From Cryptomeria japonica (taxonomy: Eukaryota; Streptophyta; Pinopsida; Cupressales; Cupressaceae), in contig NC_081407.1 of the NCBI RefSeq assembly GCF_030272615.1, forward strand, positions 140,248,897-140,312,896: a stretch of DNA of 64,000 nt, in the 5' to 3' direction. Shown piece after piece: positions 1 through 11,354 of the stretch. The notes under the pieces are model-generated. The model had not been told where the DNA came from. It made no database searches and was given only the letters and a program-made list of their open reading frames with translations. The first letter of the stretch is position 1, and the number at the start of each line of letters is the position of its first letter. Both the position numbers and the translations under genes were made by a program.

Positions 1-108
1 GATTAAAAACCTATATTAAACATCCTAAAGACATTGTTAATGCCTTATCCTCCCTTATCAGAGTCTGTCATGTCATCTTGAAGGGTTTGATGAGGTGCTC
101 CTGTACCA
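1..108 (-). repeat. 3' LTR terminus of chromovirus element A, cut by window edge
   Basis: This stretch repeats, with few differences, the last ~108 bases of the LTR at 4830-6339 (compare 6232-6339). Both copies end in CCA on the plus strand, i.e. the LTR starts TGG in element orientation. Sequence diverges immediately afterwards (internal domain here, flank at 6340), which fixes the LTR boundary. Most of this LTR and its target-site duplication lie outside the window. Confidence 0.88.
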
Positions 109-124
109 TACTCCCCGGAAGAAG
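109..124 (-). other. Candidate polypurine tract of element A
   Basis: Read on the minus strand, the purine-rich run CTTCTTCCGGGGAGTA sits directly against the first base of the 3' LTR, where plus-strand DNA synthesis of a Ty3/gypsy element is primed. It is interrupted by pyrimidines, so the call rests mainly on position. Confidence 0.45.
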
Positions 125-128
125 AAAT

Positions 129-1426
129 CTAAAGTCCACTTGAGATGAGAGTTTGCAGGTCTGCACCATGATCTTTGATTTGTTGCTCGGTCATCCAAAC
201 TGCTTTAGTATTAGGTTGTCCTTTCCAAGCCACTAAATACTCCATGTAAACTTTATTCCTGGTTTGCTTGGCAACCATAGTATCTAGAACCTTATGCAAC
301 TTTGGTGGTTCATGTTTAGGAATGTCATCATCAGCAATATCATGCATTGTGTCTTCGCCTGCATCAACACTACACTTATAAAGAGTTGAGTCACAAACAT
401 TAAAAATAGGTGACAAACCAAGATCAAATGGTGGTTGAATTTCATAGGCATTTGAACCACATTTCTTCAAGATTTGGTAGGGGCCAATCTTTCTTTGCAT
501 CAGCTTTGTGTATCTTCCTTTTGGAAGTCTTTCCTTCTTCAAGTGAACCCACACCAAGTCTCCTACATCAAACTGAACATCCCTCTTCTTTTTGTTAGCA
601 TGGGCTTTATATCTTTCTGCAGATTGTTGAAGATGAATCTTCACTTGGTCATGGATCTCTTGTATAGCAGTAGCAAAGGTTTCTCCATCTGCACTAATGG
701 GTTCTCCTTGAGGTATCTCTCTCAACTCCAGCACACCCCTTGGGTGGATGCCATAGACAATTTGGAAAGGTGAATTACCAGTACCCCTATTCACTGTATC
801 ATTATAGGAGAATTCTGCCCGAGACAATATACTATCCCACCTTTCTCCATGTTGTCTCGTCAAACACCTTAAGAGATTCCCTAGGGATCTGTTTACAACT
901 TCAATTTGACCATCTGTTTGGGGATGGTAGGCTAAGGAGAAGGATAAATTTGTACCAAGTTTCTTCCAAAGGGTCCTCCAAAAGTGACCAACAAATTTGA
1001 CATCCCTACCAGAGACTATGGTCAAAGGTAAGCCATGTATCCGAACAATCTCCTTAAAGAACAAATCTGCTACATAAGAAGCATCACAAGTTGTTTTGCA
1101 TGGCAAGAAATGTGCCATCTTACTGAACCTATCCACCACTACAAAACACTATCATTTCCTTTCTTTGTCCTAGGCAATCCTAAAACAAAATCCATACTTA
1201 TGCTTTCCCATGGTCTTGAAGGTATGGGTAAAGGCTGGTATAAACCTGCATTGGTGGACTTTCCTTTTGCCTTTTGGCAGATCACACATGTCTCCACAAA
1301 TCTCCTAACATCTGTTTGTAATTTGGGCCAAAAATAGTGTCTTTTTATCAAATCTAATGTCTTGTCAAGACCAAAATGTCCTGCCATTGCTCCACAATGT
1401 TTTTCCTTAATGATATTCAGTCTCAT
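129..1426 (-). pseudogene. Integrase with C-terminal chromodomain, chromovirus element A
   Basis: Integrase inserts the retrotransposon cDNA; the chromodomain of chromoviruses is thought to steer insertion to marked chromatin. The N-terminal part (1139-1426) has the H2C2 zinc-finger region, with CVIC near its end. The core follows, with DFVLGL, the second Asp in SGRDVKF (usually SDRD) and the Glu in TDGQIEVVNRSL. A C-terminal chromodomain lies at about 129-310 (YLVAWKGQPNTKAVW). Near 1140-1146 one T seems to be missing between the GNDSV motif and VVVDRFSKM, shifting the frame, and a TGA separates this part from the upstream polyprotein. The chromodomain places the element among chromoviruses; I cannot name the clade securely. 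Inactive. Confidence 0.93.
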
Positions 1427-1429
1427 AGA

Positions 1430-2761
1430 TCATTTGGGTATGCATAGTTGTGCACCCTTAAACAACAATCCATTTTGAATAAAAAATTCATAATAATCAA
1501 CATGAAATCGTTCATCAAATGAAGTGCATACCTTGTAGGCCTCTCCAAAATATTCATCATCTTCATACATGGTTTTAAAAGAGTCTATTCCAACATTCTC
1601 CAACTGAATTTGATTTGCAGATAGGACTCTTCTGCTCAAAGCATCTGCCACCTTATTCTTGACTCATTTCTTATGCTTAAGAATGAAAGTGAAATCTTGT
1701 AGGGTCTCTACCCATTTCATGTGCTAGTGATTCAACTTTTCTTGACTGTTTATGAAGCTAAGGGTCTGATTGTCTGTGAAAACTATGAATTCTTTTGGTA
1801 GCAAGTAGTGTCTCCACTTTTTCAAGGATTGGACTAGAGCATATGTCTCTAGGCCATAAGATGAATATCTTCTCTTTGCCTCATTCAACTTCTCACTGAA
1901 GAAAGCAATTGGTCTTCCTTCTTGACTCAGTACTGCTCCAATGGCCATGTGACTAACATCACACTCTACTTGAAAGATCTTTTTGAAGTCAAGTAAGGCA
2001 AGGACCGGTTGTTCTTCAACTTTTCTCTTCAATGTCTTAAAATAATTATCTACTTCTTCCATCCAACTAAACCTGCTCTTTTGTCGTCCCTTTATTGTAT
2101 CAAGCATAGGGGCACAAATATGACTAATTTGTCTTATAAACTTCCTATAGAAGGTAGCTAGGCCATGGAAACTCCTAACATCATTCATTGTCCTAGGTGT
2201 AGGCCAAGACAATATGGCACTCACCTTTTCTTGATCCATTTTCAATTCACCATATGAGATCACAAATCCCAAGTAAATGATATCTTCCTGCATAAAGAAA
2301 CACTTTTCCAAGTTGATCATTAATTGTTCTTCATACAATCTCCTTAGGACCAGGTCTACATTCTTTAGATGTTCTCCTTTGGTTTGACTGAAAACTAGAA
2401 TGTCATCTAGGTAGACTATAACAAATTTCCCTATGAAGTCCCTCAAGACTTCATTCATTAACCTTATAAAGGTATTAGGTGCATTGGATAAGCCAAAGGG
2501 CATGACTTTCCACTCATATAACCCCTCATTTGTTTTAAAGGTAGTTTTCCATTCATCTCCTGGCCTAATCCTAATATGATGATAGCCACTTTTTAAATCA
2601 TTTTTTGTAAAATATCTAGCACTCGTCAAACAATCTAACAAATCCTCAATCCTAGGCATGGGAAACCTATACCTGATAGTAATCTTGTTGATAGCTCTTG
2701 AATCGGTGCCAAGCCTCCAAGTGCCTTCCTTTTTGGGTGTCAAGACTGAGGGACTGCACAT
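1430..2761 (-). pseudogene. Reverse transcriptase and RNase H, chromovirus element A
   Basis: This is the pol core that copies element RNA into DNA. The RT fingers and palm are clear: TPKKEGTWRLGTDSRAINK, FTKNDLKSGYHHIRI, VMPFGLSNAPNTF, and an intact YLDD catalytic box at 2402-2413. RNase H follows (VECDVSHMAIGAVLSQEGRP, FTDNQTLSFI), ending with the linker ADALSRR at about 1630-1651. The open frame breaks after the FTDNQTLSF region at 1724 and resumes near 1651. RT and its upstream linker also lie in different frames near 2740-2761. Catalytic residues survive but the polyprotein does not. Confidence 0.94.
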
Positions 2762-3490
2762 GGGCTCAAACTATTTCCAATCAATCCAGATTCCAATAAT
2801 TCTTCAACTTGTTTTTCCATCTCAACATTCTGATTCGGTGTGAGCTTGTATGCTTCTTTATTAGGCAATGTGGATCCAAGTATAAGGTCTATACAATGGT
2901 TTATGTCCCTCATGGGAGGTAGTGACCTTGGCATGCCATCAGAGATGACACCCTTGTATTTGTCTAGTAGTTGTTGCACTACAAGGTCAATCAACCTCAA
3001 TCTGTCCTCTTTCTTATCCTCAGACCTCTCCACCTTTGTTACTGTTGGAACAGAGATAAGGACAAAATAGACCATGCCTTCATTTTCCATGTTCTTCATG
3101 AACTGCTTCCCTCCTAATATCAACACCTTGGGCTTCCTTTTGTTTGGTTTCCTCCTCACTCTCCATTAAAGGTAGCAACTCAATTACCTTACCATCCTTG
3201 GTAATGGAATATGTATTTCTAGCACCATCATGTTGTGCCTTCAAATCAAACCGCCATGGCCTCCCAAATAGGAGATGACAAGCATCCATCTTTGCAATGT
3301 CAAACACCAACTTATCTTTATAGGTTCCAATCTGGAATTCTACCCAAGCCTGCTCTTCCACAACAACTTGTTGTCCTTGTGTGAGCCATGAGACCTTGTA
3401 GGGGCAAGGGTGAGGTAGTCTCCTCAATTTCAGTTTCTCCACCATATCTAGAGACACAAAGTTCTCAGTTTAACTGGAATCTATTAGGAC
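2740..3490 (-). pseudogene. Aspartic protease and protease-RT linker, chromovirus element A
   Basis: The retropepsin region is recognised by DACHLLFGRPWRFD, the conserved C-terminal protease motif, and by the VSLDMVEKLKL helix. The active-site loop (about 3465-3490) reads VLIDSS followed by an in-frame TAA, where a DSG core with an uninterrupted reading is expected; both the Gly replacement and the stop disable it. Downstream, LLDKYKGVISDGMPRSLPP and EEMEKQVEELL-like sequence mark the linker leading into RT. It lies between gag and RT in the usual Ty3/gypsy order. Confidence 0.85.
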
Positions 3491-3710
3491 CTTGCAAACT
3501 TTTCCACCTACTTTGCAAGTGGTCTTGAATAGAGATTTCCCCTGTGGGGATTCTCTATCAGACATCTTCATAGTGGTTATTGCTCTTCTGATCATCAAGG
3601 CTTCACCTCTTTCAGAGCATAACTGTCAGGGGCATTGATACTTTGGTATGTGTTGGCACTTGCCACACTTTGGCAGTCAACCTCTAAAATCAAGTTACTT
3701 CTTCTTTCTC

Positions 3711-4780
3711 CTATGGAACTAGTAGGCTTCTCCGGGCATCTATTATCCATTTGTCCTTCTTGATTGCAGTTATAACATCTGATTGGACCTCTACCTTGAG
3801 ATCTCCCTCTGAATGGTGGTCATTTTCCTCTAAAATTACCTCTCTGATTGTATCCTCCATTGTTATTGGAACTGTTCTCTCCTTTATTGCCTTCTTGACT
3901 GATTTCACTTTGATTTCCAAAGCCATTTCCTTTGCTTCTGAAAAAATTCCTTCCACCCTTATGTTGTCTTCCTCTTCCTTTATTATTTTTCTCTTGTCTC
4001 CTTTTGATCTTCTCTTCCACCTTGATAGCAAGTTGATGGCATCTACCAACGGTATCCGGGCTAAGAAGGTTCAATTCTTCTTGAATGTCGTACCTTAATC
4101 CATTTAGGTACCGGGCAACATTCTCACTCTCTTTATCTTTTGTTTTTGACTTCATGCATAGCCTTTGGAACTCCTCTGTATATGAGTTCACATCCATCTC
4201 TTTTTGCTTGAGATTTTGTCTCCTCTTATGGAGTTGTATTTCATAGTCTTTGGGTTCATAGGCCTCTTTGATTAAGGCAACCATTCCTCTTCCAAGAAAC
4301 AATCTTGGGCTAATTGTCCTTCTCTCTTTCCTCTTGGACAAAGTTCCACCAAGTTAGGGTTGCTCCCTTCAACTTGGACTTAGCAATCTTCACCTTCTGG
4401 TGTCCTGGAATGTCTTCACACTCAAAGAAACTAGACAGGGAGTCTATCCAATCCATCACAACATCTGGTTCCATCTTCCCAATGAAAGTTGGCAAATCAA
4501 TCTTCTGCTCCATGGTTCTCCTCTCCATGGATTTGAGGGCATTAAGGAAGTGCCTCTAGTAAGGAGGAATCGCCTCTTCCTCTGGCATAGGGATCTCATC
4601 CTCATCCCCTTCATCACAACTACCAGTGCCTCCATCTTCCTTTCCATCTACTCTGCCTCTCAACCTCTCTAGCTCCCTCTGCGTTGCCTTGCAAGCAGTG
4701 GCTTGCTCTCTTACAATCTTTTCCAATTCCATGTTGGTGATTGGTCCTCTAGTGACCTCTTCTTCTTGTCCCTCTGACAT
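3711..4780 (-). pseudogene. Gag nucleocapsid precursor, chromovirus element A
   Basis: Gag forms the virus-like particle that packages element RNA. The N-terminal acidic region begins around 4780 (MSEGQEEEVTRGP), followed by the capsid core (LPTFIGKMEPDVVMDWIDSL, LKGATLTWWNFVQEE) and, after a frameshift near 4310-4340, the second half (DVNSYTEEFQRLCMKSK). A CCHC-type zinc knuckle is encoded at 3736-3777 as CYNCNQEGQMDNRC: all three Cys are present but the His position is Gln (codon CAA). Two frame breaks and the damaged knuckle show it is dead. It lies directly after the PBS, as expected. Confidence 0.87.
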
Positions 4781-4815
4781 CTCTCAATTTTCTCTCTTTA
4801 CCAAAGCCATTACTA

Positions 4816-4827
4816 GCTCTGATACCA
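4816..4827 (-). other. Primer-binding site of element A (initiator tRNA-Met)
   Basis: On the minus strand this reads TGGTATCAGAGC, the classic plant retrotransposon primer-binding site complementary to the 3' end of initiator tRNA-Met. It lies 2 bases inside the 5' LTR, which ends ...GCATCA at 4830. This sets the element's orientation independently of the coding domains. Confidence 0.95.
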
Positions 4828-4829
4828 CT

Positions 4830-6339
4830 TGATGCAGAGCCCTCCTTGTTACCTGCCAAACACCTCCAAATGTATGACACTAACCCCTTAACACGTGGAT
4901 GGGATCCTATCAAGGTGAGGCTCTACAACTTTAGTACAATCTTCTCAACATCTCCAAGACCATCTCTTACTCAATTAGGGGTATCTTGCTACAACACACT
5001 CCATGGTACCTACAAGGGTTACAAATCAGTTTCACACTGGTTTTGGGTCATACAAAACTCCCCAAGTTCAAACAAAGCACCGGTGAGAAGAGTTCATACC
5101 CATTCCTTAAGAAACTTCCTCAATTAGGCCTAGTCGCTTGTAGCCCTATTTGGTGGGTAAAGGGACCTTAAGTTCAGATTTTCCCAAACACCTTGGTAAA
5201 CAAATTATGGATTCAGAATCCCTTTTGGAAGTTATACAAGTCCCCAAAAGGAAGGGTCAAGGTTTGGAAAATAAAGGTCTCTGTCGGTAGGAATTTGACT
5301 GTCCTAGAAGGGCTAATTAGGTCTCTTTTGTGAAGCAACTATACTCAGATGAATGAACCGGTGGGTTACAATCCCATGGGCATGTTGGAAAACATAAATC
5401 AACAGGGATTCCAGGGTTACACGCCTGGAAGCACCATTTGCACACAAGGTGATTTTGTTTGTTCAAGGTCTAGGTAGCCACATAGAGATGTCTACCTAGG
5501 GTCGCTTCAAACACTTCTCTCCCTTGCTCCTCCTGCAAAACACTCTTGGAACTCTAAAATAAATTGACCATACTTGCGTTTCACCAAATCCCATGAGCCT
5601 CAGATTGGTAAAGTGCAAGATATGGCCATGAATGAAGAAAAACCCAAGGTAAACTGTGGTTTTTCGGGTATCTAAAGCAAAACTTAAATATTAGGAGCAA
5701 CACACACAATCAAGTCTCCAAGTCAAAATAAAAAGAGAGTCAACTCTCCTCTCAAATCAATTCACATCATTGGGAAGGATCCCAATTCGTATAGAACCGT
5801 ACCACGGACCAAAACTCTAGAATTGCAGGAAAACTCATAATTCTATTGGTTTGTTTGCATCAATACTCTTCTCCATACAATCATACCCCCCTAGAAATTG
5901 GATCCTCGAGGTGTATAAACCATTCCTCAACTGCTCTCAACCGAAAATCAAGAGGTTAGAGTCGTTGGAGAAGTTACAAATTACAAAATGCAAAAAGTGC
6001 ATAAAAGTTGTTCATGACAACTTTTGACAACTTTTGCAAAAGTTGTCAAAATGTCATCTTTCACCTCAAAATGCCTTGGTTCAATTTCAACCCCTCCTAA
6101 AACATCTTAAAACACTTAAAACCAACATATTGGATCCCTATTTTCCAAAAGTCCTAATTGGCTCATAGAAATGCCAAAATAGGAGTTCGGCTCACAAGAT
6201 GGGATTCATTATTACAAACATATAATGCATGATTAAATACCTATATAAAACATCCTAAAGACATTGTTAATGCCTTATCCTCCCTTATCAGAGTCTGTCA
6301 TGTCATCTTGAAGGGTTTTGATGAGGTGCTCTTGCGCCA
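4830..6339 (-). repeat. 5' LTR of chromovirus element A (1510 bp)
   Basis: The LTR runs TG...CA, from the base next to the PBS (4830) to 6339. Its outer ~108 bp recur at 1-108, defining the far end. No coding potential is supported inside it. The 5 bases beyond it (ATTAG, 6340-6344) would be one copy of the target-site duplication; the other lies outside the window. It contains a short direct repeat of CAACTTTTG-type motifs near 6010-6050. Confidence 0.9.
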
Positions 6340-6904
6340 ATTAGAGATAGATACTCATGGAAGGACCTCAAAGGGGACGTCTTCAAGAACATCAAGGAAT
6401 ATATGACATGTTAAGAAAATAAAGTATATCATGTTTTTTAATAGGCTTGAGTTTTAACCATTGTCTATCCCAGAGGAAAAGCAGGAAGCATATCCATGGA
6501 TTCCATTACAAACCTCCCAAATTTAAATGGAAAATTTGTATTTATGTCAATTTCGATAGGTTAACTAATTATGCACACTTGTTTTTCACTCCCTCATAAT
6601 TTAGAGCATATTAGTGACAAATTTATTCTTCAGAGATATTATTAGTGATGGAGAAAAAATTTCTTAGATCCTTTCAATAATACTTATTTAATTTAACAAG
6701 TATAAAAATCACTTCCAACATAAGCTATTATCTATAATAGATGGGAAAAAAAAAATAACGTAAAATTAGTTTAAAAACTAGTTGATGAATTATTTTTAAA
6801 TCAACAATAAAATTGGGTTAAATGGTTACATTTGAGAGATAATTGCTTATAACTACTCACCATATGTCAATTGGCATGTCTCCATTTATGGCCCATCACA
6901 TTGT
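6340..6904. other. AT-rich intergenic stretch, nothing recognised
   Basis: No open frame of note, RNA gene or clear repeat boundary. It separates the end of element A from the start of the segmental duplication. Confidence 0.6.
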
Positions 6905-7205
6905 TCAAATGCATTAACCTTCATTGATTTAGTGTTCACAAAGAGTAAAGTGCTAGAAAATAGTGATTTGGAGAAGCATGGCCAAGACATATTGAGATCA
7001 TTCAACTTCATCACCTCTAGCAAGTCTATAACCAATATATTTTTTATGCAAATAAAAATTACTTAGAGAGGTCATTTGTGGTTGGGGATATCATCTTTAT
7101 GATAATGTATCCTTATAAGAAAACCTCCACCAAAGGTATTGGGGATGAAAGCTCAAATCCTATTTTTATGAGCCTTAAAAGATCTTGAGGAGAGTTGGTA
7201 AAGTT
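6905..7205 (+). pseudogene. Relic of gypsy integrase C-terminal region, copy 1
   Basis: A decayed plus-strand coding relic matching the better-preserved equivalent at 10765-11100. It encodes pieces resembling the integrase tail (a GD-[YF]-[IV]-F-M strand followed by the PYKKTS region). It breaks off at about 7205, where the equivalent in copy 2 continues into ILRRVDKVVYELELP, and joins LTR sequence directly: a deletion of about 1.4 kb relative to copy 2. Confidence 0.6.
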
Positions 7206-7210
7206 CTAAA

Positions 7211-7529
7211 ATGTGTTGAATTAATTTCATTCAAATATTTGTAATTGGTATCAATATCTATGTATTTTACATAAATATTTTGCTAATGGTCTTTAAAAAA
7301 TAATAATCTATAATTCAAATCTAATCCCTATACTATTGTATAATCTAATTATGTGTTTAAGAAAATAATTTTATCCTTTAAACATGTCAAAAATTATATA
7401 ATAAAATTTCCTAATTAATGTTATGGAAAGAATTTTGGTGTTCTAATTTGGCTTGTGTGACTCGTTTAAGAGAGTAGGCTATTAGATTTAGGTATTCATT
7501 AGCTAAATACCTTTGCCTAGACTACACCA
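7211..7529 (+). repeat. Truncated LTR of chromovirus relic, copy 1
   Basis: This matches the 3' part of the LTR at 11355-12796 and ends ...ACTACACCA at 7529. It is followed at 7532-7543 by TGGTATTAAAGG, a decayed initiator-Met primer-binding site (consensus TGGTATCAGAGC). The 5' three quarters of the LTR are missing. Confidence 0.7.
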
Positions 7530-7589
7530 ATTGGTATTAAAGGAAGGCTTTTTGTTGGTTGTGTCTTGAAGAATTGTAGAACATTATTG

Positions 7590-8615
7590 TTAGTTGTGTG
7601 TAGAGTATTGCAATTATAGAGAATTATAAAAAGAAAACATGTTTCATAGGAGAAGATGAATGGATCTTATAGTCGTAGCTATAGCAAAAATGTTGAGAGG
7701 TATTATAGCTAGATTGGATGCAACGAAGACAACACGAAGAAAAATTGTACATGTTGAGGACGTAATTGATAAGGAAGAAAGAGTATAAAGTCAAAAACTT
7801 AAAGTAGAAGACTTGAGGCATGAACCTAAAAGTAAATTTTGGAAGGTTATTTGAAAGATGGGTAGTAAAAACCAAAGTTAGATACCCCTCCTACAATAGA
7901 AGTTTACGTCCTAAGGAGCTAATAGAATAAATTATGAAAATGGAGAACTGTTATGATTACAATTCAGTGGAGGATCGTAAGAAAGTGAAGGCTAAAGCTC
8001 ATGTACACTTGTGGTGGGATCACATACAAATAGAAAGACAAAGGAGAGGAAAGAAGAAAATAAATTTGGGATTACAATATAGTTGTAAAATTGGAGGTCA
8101 AAATCTTAACAATATATTATCAAATAAGTTTATTCCAGAAGTAACAAAACCTAAAGAAAAGGTAGATGAATGTCAAAGAGTACATGAAATAATTCTACAA
8201 GTTTGAGATCCAAGTTGGCCATGTCGAGGATGGTGATGAAAAGGTTTCAAGGTATGTTTAATGGATTCTACATATTTAATCGACATAAGTTTAGTATGAT
8301 TGGAGTGAGGTTAGTACAAGAAGCCTATGTACATTCTTTGATGGAAGAGGAGAAGTTGGCAACAAAGCAGTAAAATAATTCTAGAGGAAGAAAACAATCA
8401 AAAAGTGATATAAGACATCATGAAAGTCAAGGAGTTTCTAACACTACTCAAAACAACAATTACAGTCAAAACATAAGAGGGAGAAGGAATTTTTAGAAAA
8501 CAAGAAAAAAAGAGAGGCTAATATGGAAGAGGAAGAGGTAGAAGAGTTAACAAAACTTGTTATAGGTGTTGAGAGGATGGTCATAAGGCATTTGATTATC
8601 CATATGTATAGTAGA
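7590..8615 (+). pseudogene. Gag relic of chromovirus, copy 1
   Basis: A decayed plus-strand gag. Recognisable pieces are the capsid motif HVHLWWDHIQIERQRRGK (open frame 7934-8206), then GFYIFNRHKFSMIGVRLVQEA, and a basic region ending in a zinc-knuckle remnant near 8560-8605. That remnant reads CYRC, an internal TGA, then EDGHKAFDYP: the last Cys of the CCHC is Tyr and a stop interrupts it. The region follows an LTR and PBS as gag should. At 7828-7842 it holds a single copy of the 15-bp sequence that flanks the SINE in copy 2, i.e. the empty site. Confidence 0.78.
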
Positions 8616-8849
8616 ATAATGGTAGAGTAAATGAAACAAGAAATCCCATTGTTCGAGTGTAGGAGGAAGGCGTCACTTCACCAAGTGCACAAAGGAACAA
8701 GTATGTTTCCCACACAAATCTAGGTATTTGATTTTGGTGCAAGTTATGTTTCCCGCACAAATATGTATCTCATTCTTTCTTTCTTTGTTGAAACTAGCTA
8801 AGAGCATGAACCAATACAAACAAACAAAGAATTCAAAGCCATATGCAAA

Positions 8850-9010
8850 TCTAGAGGACAAAAGTTGTTATTATTGAGAATTGAAGTAGAAATAGTTTTG
8901 GTGTTTAAGGATATTGTATATAAAAAGTTTAGATCAAAGAAAATTTATCACCCAAACCCTAAAAAGTTGTGTAATTACAAAAGTGGCATCAAATCTTAGT
9001 GAGGAGTGCT
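8850..9010 (+). pseudogene. Protease relic of chromovirus, copy 1
   Basis: This aligns with 14210-14400. The active-site region is eroded, and the conserved phrase before the flap-like region (lysine-rich, then HPNP) is still readable as K-K-I-[YE]-H-P-N-P. Multiple stops. The relic fades near 9080; no RT was found downstream in either copy of the duplication, so the pol core was lost before duplication. Confidence 0.55.
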
Positions 9011-9391
9011 TATAAAGTTTTAGGTTGGTTCATATAAGAATGAAATATGCAATGTTGTGTCCATGAGCACTTGTCATGTGTTTTTAGGAAGCTTGTGTGA
9101 TTAGTAGTAGAATGAATGCCTACACATTAGTAGTTGAACAACTCAAACATATGTAAGTTGAACAAAACTAAACATGGATATAATAGACAAATATTTATAG
9201 TAGATAAACATTTAAGTGAAGACAAAAGTACAATAAAAACATTAAAAGACATACAATTACTACTATTACACTATACATATTCATAATTTTATTTATAACA
9301 TCACATTACCACAAACTTCCTATACATTACCCACACATTCAAACACCTTGCATTCACATATAGCAGGTTGTACGGAGGCCCAAGTTTTTAG

Positions 9392-9555
9392 GGGGCGCAA
9401 TTATTCTGGCTTCAAAAAATCACTATTTTAGCATAACACGAAGGTTATACGCATGTTATTGACCATTGATTTCGCGATTTACGACTGCTATTTTTTCAGT
9501 TGTCAATATCACGGTGCACGTTTTGACCTTTTTGAAACCAGAATTAGCTGCGACC
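9392..9555. mobile_element. hAT-like MITE, 164 bp, with 8-bp TSD
   Basis: The insert is flanked by the 8-bp direct repeat GTTTTTAG (9384-9391 and 9556-9563). Its ends form imperfect terminal inverted repeats of ~27 bp: the left end reads GGGGCGCAATTATTCTGGC, and the right end, reverse-complemented, reads GGTCGCAGCTAATTCTGG, both continuing into TTCAAAAA. The duplicate segment in copy 2 has the uninterrupted site at about 14734-14743. An 8-bp TSD suggests the hAT superfamily. The element has no coding capacity. Confidence 0.78.
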
Positions 9556-9563
9556 GTTTTTAG

Positions 9564-10745
9564 CCAACTACATTAAAAGCCAGGGAATATTGTAAAACAA
9601 ATAATTAAGATGAAACATAGGCATGTGGATGCATTCAAAGCGCCTACTGAATACATGGGCATTTTGCCGTACTTGTAAATTAAACATGAAATAGAACATT
9701 CGTTACCAGTTCCAACAGCTCCCTTGAAAACTTTTGTCATATCAATGATTTCTAAGAAGAATGGCTAGACCTATTCACACTCATCCATAATAACAAGAGT
9801 TGCCCATGAACAATTTTAGTCGGCAGCAAAAACAATTAAATAAGTATATTTGTAGACTATAATTTACATGTGCAAGACCCATCACTAACCCCAATATTCA
9901 ACTGATAATTTAAGGCTCTGTACAAGTTAACCATCCCCATAAAGTGTGGATTGAACTTCTTCCAGCTTTTCTGATTGAAACCCATGTGCATTGTGAATGA
10001 AGCAGCCCAACATCTTTAATTTTCTGAATTCTAGTTGCAGACTCTGATGACCTGTATTTTGTCACTCTCTGCAATGATATTCTGTTACATTTCATTTGAG
10101 CCCATCCGCCATGATTATGAATGTCTGTCTTTGGGCTCGTGGGGTTATACTTATTATACAAATAAATTATTGGCTGTAGAAGGAATTTCTTACATTAGAT
10201 AATTGATATGCATATAATAAGATAATACAGTAGACATCATGATAAGAGGCTCTACCAAGGTTTTTCGTTTTTGCTGAGTGACTGAATTTGATTTTATCAG
10301 ACTCAGTTTCTTCACAGACCACTTATTGTAGCAAACAGGGATTTCAGACACTCGAAAGTGTACAATCTTATATCACAAAGCCAGGAATTACGCAAGAGGG
10401 TACTCTTTATGCAATGTACCTCTTTCAGAAGTCTATATATAACCTTATATCACGGCACATTATCATAAAGTTGATTGAAAAGGAGAGCTATTCAAACAAA
10501 TTTTCGGCACAAACCCTCCATGTCGCCACACAGTTAGCAATCATACGGGACCATTAATGAAGCTGAGTAATTTCTGTACCAAGGAAGAAAAAGTAAATGT
10601 AACAAACTTAACCTTTTTGGAGACAAGCCCAAATGAAGAAGACACAGGGTTCATAAAAATCTCAAGTACACACAAGCAGGGAAGAGGACTAGCAAGAGAG
10701 AGGAGCTTGAACGGCCAAGGTTGTTTTTTATTTGGAATTAAGATA
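9564..10745. other. Non-coding part of duplicated segment, copy 1
   Basis: No gene supported. The DNA is shared with copy 2 in three blocks (about 9570-9830, 10020-10310 and 10340-10720). The 83-89-codon open frames here are not conserved as open frames in copy 2, so I do not call them coding. Confidence 0.55.
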
Positions 10746-10764
10746 TGGCATTACATGGTTATAA

Positions 10765-11345
10765 TGCATTAACCTTCATTGATTTAGTGTTCACAAACAG
10801 TAGAGTGCTGGTGATTCGGTGAAGCATAGTCAAGATATATGGAGATCACTTCTAGCGTGTCTATAATCAATAGAAATTCTATTCGAAATTAAAAACTACA
10901 TAGAGAGGTCATTTGAGATTGGGGTTATCATCTTTATGAGATTGTTTTCTTCTAAGAAAACCTTTGTCAAAATTATTGGAGATAAAGAGCTCAAATACTA
11001 CTTCTAGCAATCTTATATGATCTTGAGGCGAGTTGATAAAGTTGTATATGAGTTAGAATTGCCAAAATATAGGAAGATCCATAATATTTTCCATGTATCT
11101 CACCTCAAGAGGACACTTGGACAGCATGTTGTGCATATTCAATGGATTTTCCACCCTTGGATGTTGATGGAAACTCGTATCGGTACTTGTGTTTTATTGA
11201 TATAAGGGTTGATAAGTTGAGGAATTAAAACATTACTAAGTAACTAATTCACTGGAAGAATATACCTATAGAAGACGCTTCTTGGGAAGGGCCACATACC
11301 TTGAAGCATCTAAATTTCTATTACTTAAGGGACTTTTTTTAAGGA
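10765..11345 (+). pseudogene. Integrase tail and chromodomain relic, copy 2
   Basis: The end of a plus-strand chromovirus pol. The frame at 11017-11205 reads ILRRVDKVVYELELPKYRK then IHNIFHVSHLKRTLGQHV, the conserved end of the gypsy integrase region. After frameshifts, a chromodomain remnant is readable at about 11255-11325 as WKNIPIEDASWEG followed by LKHLNFYYLRD. It is immediately followed by a purine-rich run and an LTR, the normal 3' end of such an element. Confidence 0.8.
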
Positions 11346-11354
11346 ATGGTGAAC

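Larger units (their letters stand above)
6905..10745. repeat. Segmental tandem duplication, copy 1
   Basis: A long series of collinear matches links this segment to 10765-17450: GCATTAACCTTCATTGATTT at 6911 and ~10767; the gag relic at 7440-9070 and 12707-14410; the block near 9570-9830 and 14740-14980; the block near 10020-10310 and 15040-15280; and the block near 10340-10720 and 16760-17440. Order and strand are kept throughout, so this is a duplicated chromosomal segment and not independent transposon copies. Copy 1 is shorter because it lacks about 1.4 kb of LTR and about 1.5 kb near its end. Confidence 0.85.

Noticed and set aside
410-1337. Plus-strand open frames of 60-100 codons across the left end
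   Set aside because: They are antisense to the integrase/chromodomain of element A, which explains the region fully; no motif of their own.
10288-10772. Two adjacent plus-strand frames of 89 and 71 codons
   Set aside because: The duplicate region near 16760-17440 does not keep them open, so there is no evidence of coding.
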